Source of the DNA: Chryseobacterium gambrini
Lineage (GTDB): Bacteria; Bacteroidota; Bacteroidia; Flavobacteriales; Weeksellaceae
Direction of reading: 5' to 3'
DNA length: 64,000 nt
NCBI RefSeq assembly: GCF_900156825.1
Contig: NZ_FTOV01000002.1
Span: 310,001-374,000, forward strand
Below the pieces are notes generated by a model that was not told the DNA's origin, ran no database searches, and saw only the letters and a list, made by a program, of their open reading frames with translations. This document shows, piece after piece, positions 35,272-43,830 of the stretch (position 1 is its first letter; each line of letters begins with the position of its first letter). The translations under genes and the position numbers were made by a program.

Positions 35272-37599
35272 TTAGAAAGGATATCCGATGGCGATATTCA
35301 GGATTAGATTATCTTTTCTCCAGCTCGAATCTCCAAAATTAATTTTATCAAATGTCCATCTTTCACCCCTTTCATAATAAGGAACACGCAATGGCATGGC
35401 AAGATCCAGTCTCAGGATCAGGATAGAGAAATCAAGTCTCAGACCAAAACCTGCGCCTACAGCTATTTCGCTTAAAAATTCTTTGGAAAATTTCGCTCCC
35501 GGTCTTTGGGAATCTTCATTAATCAGCCATACATTTCCGGCATCGGCAAACAAGGCAACATTTAAAAATTTATAGAGATTGGCTCTGTATTCCGCATTCA
35601 GTTCCAGTTTTACGTCTCCCGACTGATCAAAATAATAGCCGGGTTTAATGGTTCTCGGATCAAAACTTCCCGGTCCTAAAGTTCTTGCGCGGAAGGCTCT
35701 CACACTGTTGCTTCCTCCGGAGAAAAACTGTCTGGAAAAAGGAATATACTCCGAATTTCCGTAAGGATAAGCAACTCCCGCAATAGCTCTTGTCGCCAAA
35801 GAAGTTTTTTCATTGAATTTATGATAAAACCTGAAATCATTCTCAATTTTGGCAAACTGACTGAACGGAACACCGAAAATTTTTCTTTCTTTATCTTTTT
35901 CAACATTCGCTCCGGTAATCAAACCGGTTAAATTTCCTGCAAGATCCAAAGTTCCTTTATAATAAAAAGTATTTGGCTTTTGGAGCATCGTGTTTGTATA
36001 CGTATAGGAATAAATCGGTCCGAATATCAACTGAGGTTTTACCACTCTTTCTAAAGCATCGTTATTTTGAGAAATTGAATCGTAAAGAGGAGTAATATTA
36101 GCCGGAGAAACATACGTGATGTCAAAAATCTTCAGATCATGTTCTTTTCGTGCGTTTTCTTTCCAATTGTACCCGAAAGATCCCGTAAACGTATTGAGGG
36201 AATAATATTCTGTTCTGTTCTGGAATTCATAGCCAACCGAAATATTGGTTCTCGGAACAAACGCGCTCGAAGAATTAAACCTGAAAGGTGCAACAATTCT
36301 AGGAATCGAAAGCTGAGCATTCGCTCCCATTCTGAAAATATTTTTCGCATTTTCTGGACCTCCGATCTGGAAATCGAAAGCACCGTACACAGAAGCTTTA
36401 AACTGTTCGGCGCCGCGGAAAAAATTACGGTGAGTCCAGTTAAGATTCACTTCACTTCCGGCGTAATTTGCAGAATTGGTTCTTCCCAAAGCTTCGAGAC
36501 GAAGCGACTGAAGCTCTCTCGGAGTCAGAAGATAATACGTGTCAAATTTATGCTGTAAAGAATCAGAAACAATGAATTCATTTTTCACAAATTTGAAAAC
36601 ACCAAGACTGATGAGCCTGTTCAGCGTAAGATTATGATTGGTTCTGTTGTACAGATCCCCTTTTTTAAAATATAATGCTCTGTCGAAAATTTTTGGTTTA
36701 AATTTATTCTGAGGATCAATAACATAAATGTCGCCGTGTTCATATTTCTGAAGCGAATCTGTGTTCATCGGGATCGAATATTTTCCCTGTTTCACATCCT
36801 GAATACTATAATTCGGGAAAACAATTACTTTATCAATGCTGAATTGTTGCGTAGACAGATCCGGAGTATTATCCTTCAGCTTCACATTCAGTTCCACCTT
36901 GTGGTTTTTGCTTACCGTACTGTCTGCCTGAACAATAAGATTGTCGGGATGAAAATAATAAAACCCTCTTTCTTTCAGTCGGTTATCTATTCTTTCTCTT
37001 TCAGATTTTATAACATCCAGATCGAAAGGATTTCCCTGCTTCAAAAGCGTGTTGTCTTTCAGATTCTGGATTTCCTGATTCACCAGTGAAGAATCTTTCT
37101 GGAATTTTACATTGCTGATCAGATATCTTGCTCCCGGTTTTAAAGTGTAAATTACTTTGGCTTTTTTATTTTTGGCAACCGTATCATAGGTAGCTCTTGC
37201 ATTGAAATATCCTTTGTTTTCAGAATAATTCACAATGATGTCTTTATTGAATTCGCGGTCTACATCACCCAGCAAAACAGGTTTTTCTCCCACTTTATAT
37301 TTCAGCCAGTAGTTGAAGCCTTTTTCTTTTTTCGGCTCTTTGGCAATATTATAAAAATACAGTTTAGGTCTTAATCCTAAAAATGAAGAGTTCGGTTTAG
37401 GAGTCAGCTTATCCTGAAGCGCGCTTTGAAGATCTTTCTTTTCCTTTTTCGGCAAAGTGTCGTTTTCAATCTTCACTTCCGCTCCTGTGTAAAGCATCTG
37501 TCCTTCCTTAAGAAATCTTGTATTGCTGCAGGAAAGCGTTGCAGAAGCCATTCCGCAGGTGATTAAAAATTTAAAATAGGTCTGATAACTTTTTTTCAT
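35272..37599 (-). CDS. TamL, lipoprotein TamA/BamA-family outer-membrane barrel
   Basis: This 775-residue protein has a lipoprotein signal (MKKSYQTYFKFLITCGMASATLSC, lipobox Cys24), POTRA-like repeats at about residues 35-350 and a C-terminal Omp85 barrel. The L6-type motif VRAFR lies in GGSNSVRAFRARTLGPGSFD, and the last strand ends LILNIAIGYPF. The lipid-anchored form of TamA is typical of Bacteroidota. With TamB, encoded directly upstream with no gap, it forms the translocation and assembly module bridging inner and outer membranes. A yihY-type gene follows. Confidence 0.9.
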   Translation of the reverse strand: MKKSYQTYFKFLITCGMASATLSCSNTRFLKEGQMLYTGAEVKIENDTLPKKEKKDLQSALQDKLTPKPNSSFLGLRPKLYFYNIAKEPKKEKGFNYWLKYKVGEKPVLLGDVDREFNKDIIVNYSENKGYFNARATYDTVAKNKKAKVIYTLKPGARYLISNVKFQKDSSLVNQEIQNLKDNTLLKQGNPFDLDVIKSERERIDNRLKERGFYYFHPDNLIVQADSTVSKNHKVELNVKLKDNTPDLSTQQFSIDKVIVFPNYSIQDVKQGKYSIPMNTDSLQKYEHGDIYVIDPQNKFKPKIFDRALYFKKGDLYNRTNHNLTLNRLISLGVFKFVKNEFIVSDSLQHKFDTYYLLTPRELQSLRLEALGRTNSANYAGSEVNLNWTHRNFFRGAEQFKASVYGAFDFQIGGPENAKNIFRMGANAQLSIPRIVAPFRFNSSSAFVPRTNISVGYEFQNRTEYYSLNTFTGSFGYNWKENARKEHDLKIFDITYVSPANITPLYDSISQNNDALERVVKPQLIFGPIYSYTYTNTMLQKPNTFYYKGTLDLAGNLTGLITGANVEKDKERKIFGVPFSQFAKIENDFRFYHKFNEKTSLATRAIAGVAYPYGNSEYIPFSRQFFSGGSNSVRAFRARTLGPGSFDPRTIKPGYYFDQSGDVKLELNAEYRANLYKFLNVALFADAGNVWLINEDSQRPGAKFSKEFLSEIAVGAGFGLRLDFSILILRLDLAMPLRVPYYERGERWTFDKINFGDSSWRKDNLILNIAIGYPF

Positions 37600-40500
37600 T
37601 TACTTAAATTCTACAACTTGGTTTTGTTGGTTTTTTCTGGATTCCTTCTGCTTTCTGTTTTTAGATTTCTGGAAAATATCGCGGAACTTGTCATAGTCCA
37701 AAGTGATGATAAATCCTACGCCTGTTTCTACGATCTGCCCCTGAAGCGCAACCTGATATTCGTTCTTGCGGTATGCGCGAAGCATGTATCTTCCGTCTCT
37801 GGAAAGGCTGTAATCCACTGTTACGTCTCCTGCGATATTCGTCATGTTTTCATTTTGCCGCGCTTCTCCTTCCAGTGCAAAATTACTTCCCACAGAAACT
37901 TTCAGACGGTCGTTCAGTAATTTTTTACTTAACCCTACATTCAGGTCTGTTCTCGTATTTTTAGATCCTGTAGAATAATCTTCAGAAGATTCAAGATCAA
38001 AATTAAGATCCACTCCTTTAATAAGATCCGAGGCAAGATTATTTAACTGTTGGGAAAGAATTTTACTCACACTCTGTCTTGCCAGCATTTCTCCCGAAAG
38101 TCCCGCTCCGGATTCAAAAGGATTTTCCCCGATAAATCTGTTGAGAAGAAGAAGGGCAAAAACCTGTTTGTTCATTTCAGATTCCTGAGTTCTCAACTGG
38201 GCAAGCTTCTGATCTACAATATCTGTAACCGTGGAAGAAACCGCGTTATTTTTTTCGTCTGTGGTAATATCAAAAGTAATTACAGGTTTCAGCAGTTCAC
38301 CTTTCATTTTCAGTAACGTGCTGAAAGGAATTCTCTGCTTAAACTGATTGAGTGTAGAAGCCTGTTCTCCGCTGATCTGCTGTTCCACAAGATCAATTGG
38401 GGCGGCTTCGGTTTTATAGACGGCAGTAATATCCAGATTTGCCGTTGTCGGTTCTCCGGTCCATGTAATCGTACTTCCTTTCTGAATATCAAATTTACGT
38501 TTCAGAACACTTACCGTCATTTCATAACTTCCGGATTCCACTTCATAGACTCCGACAAGCGTGGTTTTTCCCGATGGATCGACTCCGCCTGTTAATTCCG
38601 CTTCCCCCTGAAGTTTCACAAAATCTCCGTTGGCTTTGTCAATCAGCAAAGACATTTTTGCTTTCTTACTGATTTCAATATTCACACTTACGTCCATTCC
38701 CTTAATTTTACTCTGGGCATTTAAAGAATCTGCCTTCACGGTTTTGTTTAAAACAACCTGATCCTGATCGATAAATTCTACAATTCCGTCTCTTTCCTGA
38801 AGCGTAGGAGAAGACTGCGGAAGCACAAAAGTAAAGTCGGTGTTATCTGCAACAGCCAGTCTTCCGTCCACCTTCGGCAAATCTAAATTTCCGCGGATGT
38901 GTAATCCTGCATCAATAGAGAGAACGCCGTACATAATGGCATCGTTGGATTTTTCAGAATTTACTACTTTGAAATTCTGTGCATCTACATCAAGATTAAA
39001 GGCAAAATCTCTGTATGTCTGCGTAAGAACCTGTCCGTCCACTCTAAGCGCGTTTCCGTCTTTATCTTTAATTTTAAAATTATCAAACTCAATTCCGCGG
39101 TTGGTAAAGCTGATTTCGTCATTCAGTTTTCTGAAATCACTTCCTGTTTTGGCAATTTCCAGTCCTACATCATTGAATTTTACTTTACCTAAAATATTCG
39201 GTTTGGATGCTGTTCCTGTAATCTTCAGATTTCCGGAAAGATACCCTTCTGTATTGTTTATCGCATTCATCGAGAATCCCTGTACAGATTTCATCTGAAG
39301 CTGATTGATCGCCATATTCATATCGAATGTGCTGGAAGAAATATTGTAATCTCCCAGAATTTTCACATCGTTGTTATTTCCGGAAAGTGCAATATTCGCA
39401 TTCAGTAGATTCGGAGCATTATTATTGACTTTTATGGCAAGATTTCCTACCGGATTTCCGTAGACAATCAGATCAGATACATTGAGATCTGAAGTGAAGG
39501 TCATGTTTTTCGTAATATTTTTAAGCTGAGCCGTTCCGTTGATGGTTCCTCTTGCCAAAACCGTATCTTTTTTAATTAATTCGGTGATGGTTTCAATCTT
39601 AAAATCCTTCAGAGAAACATTCAGTGGAGCATTCGGAGTCTGGCTTTCAGATTGTAAGGCAATTTCGCTTCCCGCGTTGGAAAGTCTGAAATTATCTGCG
39701 AGAATTCCGTTTTTGCTGATCTGTATTTTATTTCCTTCAGAAACCGTCCAGTCAGAATAATTTAATTTTAAACCATTCGGATTTAAAGAAATTTCCGTGA
39801 TGTCGTTCAGTGATTTTGCATTTCCGGCAATCAGGAACTGGGTAACCTCTTTCTGGTCTTTTGTGGTGATGTTATAATTGATGATATTATTGGCAACATC
39901 TCCTGTAATTCCTACTTTATTCAGTGCGAAACTGGAGCTTTTTAATCCTGCAACATAAAGATTGTATTGTAAAGCCTGATTTTCGTTCGTTACTTTTATG
40001 GTGGCATCTTCAATAGAATTTTCACCGTAAAGAACCTGCGGAATCTGTCCGTCGATCTCAATTTTCTGAGAATCTGCGTCGTAATTTCCGTTTACATTAA
40101 TCGTTTCAAAACTTTTAAGATCCGGGACAAATTTTCTGATCAGATCATCATTTTTAATTTTTGCATTGAAGGTGAAAAACTGTCCTGCCTGAATTTTCTG
40201 TGCTTTTCCGGGTTTTTGAAACTGATAATATTGGTTGACTGTATTCGATAAAGCTCCGAAAATCTGCGTCAGTTTATATTTTCCTTTTAATTCGACATCT
40301 GCAATCTGGGAATTGAAAATAATATTAGTGGAATCTGCAGTTGAAGACGCTTTTAAATTCACTTCCTGAATCGGGTACACTTCTTTGGTATCCGAAAAGG
40401 CAAAGTCCTTTAAATTCAGATAACCGTTCAGATTGTCGGGATCGAGATTAGAAAAATCTCCGTCTATTTTTCCGGCAAGAATCATGGGATCTTTATAGAA

Positions 40501-42630
40501 TCCCAGTTTGTTGAGGTCTAATTTTATGACTTCTCCGTTTACTTTTACCGTCGGATTTTTTTCGTTGTACACTCCGGAAGCGGTTAACATCATGTTCGCA
40601 TTCGGATCTTTTGAATTTAAAACAACGTTATACACTCCGCGGCGGATTTTTCCGGTAAGGTTCATGTTCTGATAACGGTATCCTTTGTAAACAGCCGAAG
40701 CAACATGACCTTTAAGATCGGCATTGGCATTTTTAAAATCGAAACTTTCTCCTTTCGCGTAAATTTGTGCAGAAATGGCTCCGATTTCTTTATTCTGGAT
40801 GATTTTCCCCAACTGAAGTCCCTGAAGATTTGCTTTTACATCATACAGCTCTCTGTTTTTTCTGCGCATATCCACATTTGCCTTAACGGAGGCATTTCCA
40901 AGCGTAGAGTAGAGGTTAAGGTCTGTTGCAACTACTTTCGTAGTTCCTTTTGCAATTCCTTTGATGCTGAAATTGGAAGGCAGCGAAATATTTTTCGGAA
41001 TTGTATTTTTGGGAACCAGATTGTAAATGGTTTTTGCTGATGAAGATAATTCCGCAATTTTCAGATCGTAATACAACTGATCCGGATTCATTGCATTTTT
41101 CACTCTTCCGGATGCGGCAACCCGTAGCTGATCGAGACCTGAAATTTTCAGATTATTAATCAATAAATCATTGACACTTCCTTTTACATTGGCATTAACA
41201 TTTAAAAACGCATTGGGATATTTGTTGAAAGGTGTGGTATTTCTTAAAGTCGGAACAATATTCAGAATATCCGAAAATCCGATCTTTGAATCTTTGATGT
41301 TGGCTGAAATCTGTACGGCTCCTAAATTTGAGCTTAACTGTTCTATTGAATTGTAATTTAATACGACCTCATCGCGCAAAATGGTTTTTGGGGTCTGCAG
41401 ATAAAGATCTTTTAAATAAGCCTGTTTATCATTATACACAAAATCTGTATTGAATTTCTGAATATCCAGTCCTCTTGCTTCCTGAATTTCTGCGGAATTT
41501 ACGTTTCCTGCAAAAGTATTGTTCTGCATTTTGAAACTTCTGACTTCAAGATTGAGTTTGGAAAAATTCAGATGATTGAAATCCATTCCCTGTTTGGTAG
41601 GAGCAATTGCGGTATTGTTGTAGGCGACTTTTACATCATTTAAAACAAATTTTCCTAAAAGAAGACTGAGTGCTTTTTCTTTCTCCGAAGGTTTTGAAGC
41701 TTCCGGCTCCGTTTTCGGATTGGCATTTTTCGCAGGAAGATATAAATTGGCGTTAATATCGGCTCCGGAAAGAAACACATTATCCACATTGTAAGCGTTG
41801 TTTTCCAGATCGAGTTTATTCACTTTCGTGCTTAATTCTTTAAATAAAACTTTAGCGAAAGTTTTGGTATTGTCATCTCCGTAATCGATGTTGAAATTGG
41901 TGAGTTTAATTCCTCTTAAACCAATCTGCATCGGCTTTTTATTATTAAGAGAATCGACTTTTCTCTCTACTTTTTTGGAGACCTCTTCTACAAGATCCTG
42001 CTTCAGTTTCAGTTTTAAGCCGTCTAAATTGATGTCGTTTACGGCATAAGAATTCTTCTGAAGATCAAATGTTTTTACCCTTGTATCAAAAGATTTAAAG
42101 TAAAGCTGAATATCATTTCTGGATTGCTGATCGTTGAAGGTAACACCGATGTCTTTCAGATTGATTTTATCTAAAGAAATAATGAACGGTTTGGAGGCAC
42201 TTTCTTCCTTATCGCTTGTTGCAAAAGCATCCAGAATATAATCGAAGTTAAATTTTCCGTCGGGTTTTCTCACTACATTGGCTCTTGCTCCTTCCAGATC
42301 TACAGAGGTAATATCTGCGGTGGAGTTGATGAGTTTAAGCATATTTAAACCTACATCCAGTTTTTTTACTGCCAAAAGGGTGTCGATATCCTGACCTTTC
42401 AGATAAAGGTTTTCCATCACGAGACTGTTGGGAAAGCCGACGTAGACTCTTTCGAGACTAACTTTTGTTTTGATTTTTTTCTCCAGATAAACAACCAGTT
42501 TGTCTTTGATAAAGTTCTGAACAACAGGAAGTCTTAAACTAAGTACTAATAACGAAAAAAATACCAGTATGGATATAATGGTAATTGCAAAACGCTTTAA
42601 GAGTTTTCTTTTATTGATTTTCAGTTTCAA
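37600..42630 (-). CDS. tamB: TamB-family translocation and assembly/AsmA-like protein
   Basis: This 1676-residue protein has an N-terminal inner-membrane helix at about residues 13-33 (FAITIISILVFFSLLVLSL), a long repetitive beta-helical body and a C-terminal DUF490/TamB domain, including GVYEVESGSYEMTVSVLKRKFDIQKGSTITWTG and GVDPSGKTTLVG. It spans the periplasm and links to TamL, serving outer-membrane protein assembly or phospholipid transport. The body is notable for many Asn/Lys-rich strands (AsmA-like repeats). The lysine/glutamine-rich C-terminal tail ends at the tamL start codon. It begins a leftward operon with tamL and yihY; the 296-bp upstream region is highly structured. Confidence 0.95.
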   Translation of the reverse strand: MKLKINKRKLLKRFAITIISILVFFSLLVLSLRLPVVQNFIKDKLVVYLEKKIKTKVSLERVYVGFPNSLVMENLYLKGQDIDTLLAVKKLDVGLNMLKLINSTADITSVDLEGARANVVRKPDGKFNFDYILDAFATSDKEESASKPFIISLDKINLKDIGVTFNDQQSRNDIQLYFKSFDTRVKTFDLQKNSYAVNDINLDGLKLKLKQDLVEEVSKKVERKVDSLNNKKPMQIGLRGIKLTNFNIDYGDDNTKTFAKVLFKELSTKVNKLDLENNAYNVDNVFLSGADINANLYLPAKNANPKTEPEASKPSEKEKALSLLLGKFVLNDVKVAYNNTAIAPTKQGMDFNHLNFSKLNLEVRSFKMQNNTFAGNVNSAEIQEARGLDIQKFNTDFVYNDKQAYLKDLYLQTPKTILRDEVVLNYNSIEQLSSNLGAVQISANIKDSKIGFSDILNIVPTLRNTTPFNKYPNAFLNVNANVKGSVNDLLINNLKISGLDQLRVAASGRVKNAMNPDQLYYDLKIAELSSSAKTIYNLVPKNTIPKNISLPSNFSIKGIAKGTTKVVATDLNLYSTLGNASVKANVDMRRKNRELYDVKANLQGLQLGKIIQNKEIGAISAQIYAKGESFDFKNANADLKGHVASAVYKGYRYQNMNLTGKIRRGVYNVVLNSKDPNANMMLTASGVYNEKNPTVKVNGEVIKLDLNKLGFYKDPMILAGKIDGDFSNLDPDNLNGYLNLKDFAFSDTKEVYPIQEVNLKASSTADSTNIIFNSQIADVELKGKYKLTQIFGALSNTVNQYYQFQKPGKAQKIQAGQFFTFNAKIKNDDLIRKFVPDLKSFETINVNGNYDADSQKIEIDGQIPQVLYGENSIEDATIKVTNENQALQYNLYVAGLKSSSFALNKVGITGDVANNIINYNITTKDQKEVTQFLIAGNAKSLNDITEISLNPNGLKLNYSDWTVSEGNKIQISKNGILADNFRLSNAGSEIALQSESQTPNAPLNVSLKDFKIETITELIKKDTVLARGTINGTAQLKNITKNMTFTSDLNVSDLIVYGNPVGNLAIKVNNNAPNLLNANIALSGNNNDVKILGDYNISSSTFDMNMAINQLQMKSVQGFSMNAINNTEGYLSGNLKITGTASKPNILGKVKFNDVGLEIAKTGSDFRKLNDEISFTNRGIEFDNFKIKDKDGNALRVDGQVLTQTYRDFAFNLDVDAQNFKVVNSEKSNDAIMYGVLSIDAGLHIRGNLDLPKVDGRLAVADNTDFTFVLPQSSPTLQERDGIVEFIDQDQVVLNKTVKADSLNAQSKIKGMDVSVNIEISKKAKMSLLIDKANGDFVKLQGEAELTGGVDPSGKTTLVGVYEVESGSYEMTVSVLKRKFDIQKGSTITWTGEPTTANLDITAVYKTEAAPIDLVEQQISGEQASTLNQFKQRIPFSTLLKMKGELLKPVITFDITTDEKNNAVSSTVTDIVDQKLAQLRTQESEMNKQVFALLLLNRFIGENPFESGAGLSGEMLARQSVSKILSQQLNNLASDLIKGVDLNFDLESSEDYSTGSKNTRTDLNVGLSKKLLNDRLKVSVGSNFALEGEARQNENMTNIAGDVTVDYSLSRDGRYMLRAYRKNEYQVALQGQIVETGVGFIITLDYDKFRDIFQKSKNRKQKESRKNQQNQVVEFK

Positions 42631-42708
42631 AAGTGATCGGGTTTATAACAAATATAACAATACTTACCGTACTGTTACTATGTTGTGGTACACTTTTTCT
42701 TAATACAA

Positions 42709-42895
42709 AAACCCTGCCTCGACTGCCAATTATGGAATTTAGTTTAGTTTATTGTCAAGTGAATAGTTGAAAATGGCAGTCAAGGCAAAGGTTTGAATTG
42801 TTTAAAAAGCCCCCTTTTAAATCATTTTTTCTGTTGAAAAGGTTTAGCAAAAATGAAAATTCAAAATGTTTAGTTAGTGTATGGATAGGGGGCTT
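42709..42895 (-). ncRNA. Candidate structured region between ccoP and tamB
   Basis: Two strong inverted repeats stand in tandem. Arms AAGCCCCCT at 42807-42815 and AGGGGGCTT at 42887-42895 pair perfectly. The second pair, TGCCTCGACTGCCA at 42715-42728 and TGGCAGTCAAGGCA at 42774-42787 (13 of 14), is extended by AAACC/GGTTT. On the minus strand each right-hand arm is followed by T-rich sequence, so each could end a transcript, or the whole could be a small RNA or tamB leader. No known riboswitch or SRP/6S signature was recognised. Confidence 0.45.
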
Positions 42896-42926
42896 GGCAT
42901 GGTTTAAGTGTTGAGATAATTATTTT

Positions 42927-43814
42927 TTATTCGTTTCCGTTCTCCCATTTTACCTGTTCGCCTTGTGGGGCAGCACCGCCCTGAGCCGGAGTAATAGGAG
43001 GGGTTTCCTGATTGATATGATAAATATAGGCTGCGATTTTTTCGGCATCTCTTCCTGTAATGGTTCCTTCTTTAATCAGAGGTCTCATCGTAGGATTATT
43101 AGGTGAACCGTTTTCCAGCATCCAGATTACGTTTTTAAACAGGCTTTTCTGTTGTACATTAATCCAGTGTGTGTCTGTAAGGTTAGGACCAATTCCGCCT
43201 TTTCCGTTTTCTCCGTGGCAGGTTACGCAGTTTGTTTTAAATAATTCCTGACCTTCCGCGATGTTGTCTGCACTGTATTTTGCAGTTTCCAGTGTTACCT
43301 GTGGTGCGGTTTTTTCAAACTCGGCAATAGAAGCAAGCATTGTTTTGGTTTCTGCATTCAGTTCTGCATCCGGATGCGCATAATCTGTGAAGGTAAAGGC
43401 AATTAGATATACCGCACAGAAAATACAACCGAAGTAGAATAAGCCGATCCACCATTTTGGAAGAGAATTGTCTAGCTCCGTAATTCCGTCGAATCCGTGA
43501 TCGATAAGAATATCTTTTTCCTCTGTTGCAGACTGCTTTTTGAATGCCGAATTCCAGAGTTTCTGAAAGTAAGGTGTATTTTTATCTTTAATATAGGCTG
43601 CTTTTTCTTCGTCAGATAATTTCTTAAAATTTTCACCTTCAATTAAATCTCCGATGGAATTCATGATGAGAAGAAGAATAATGGCAATAAGCATTAATCC
43701 CCAGAAAAAAGGTGAAGAAAAATATCCTGAATCGTGCGCGAACATTTCGAACGCCATAATCGTTAAACCTACTGTTACGAGAATGTAGATTGAAATCGGG
43801 GTTCTTGTTTTCAT
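42927..43814 (-). CDS. ccoP: cbb3-type cytochrome c oxidase subunit CcoP, single heme
   Basis: This 295-residue subunit delivers electrons to the catalytic CcoN. It has N-terminal membrane helices (ILVTVGLTIMAFEMFAH, WGLMLIAIILLLIMNSIG, WWIGLFYFGCIFCAVYLIAF) and one heme c site, CVTCH, with Cys196, Cys199 and His200, in a class I cytochrome c fold. Proteobacterial CcoP usually has two heme sites, so this is a mono-heme form. It lies 16 bp downstream of the fused ccoNO gene. The C-terminus is rich in proline, glycine and alanine. The structured spacer at 42709-42895 follows. Confidence 0.93.
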   Translation of the reverse strand: MKTRTPISIYILVTVGLTIMAFEMFAHDSGYFSSPFFWGLMLIAIILLLIMNSIGDLIEGENFKKLSDEEKAAYIKDKNTPYFQKLWNSAFKKQSATEEKDILIDHGFDGITELDNSLPKWWIGLFYFGCIFCAVYLIAFTFTDYAHPDAELNAETKTMLASIAEFEKTAPQVTLETAKYSADNIAEGQELFKTNCVTCHGENGKGGIGPNLTDTHWINVQQKSLFKNVIWMLENGSPNNPTMRPLIKEGTITGRDAEKIAAYIYHINQETPPITPAQGGAAPQGEQVKWENGNE

Positions 43815-43830
43815 GTCAATTTAATTTAAA

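Noticed and set aside
36132..37089. ORFs of 83-139 codons on the opposite strand of or inside tamL
   Set aside because: Antisense or alternate-frame shadows without start context or family features.
42709..42895. SRP RNA, 6S RNA, RNase P or tmRNA
   Set aside because: I found no conserved signature (for example the SRP tetraloop region) and the length does not fit.
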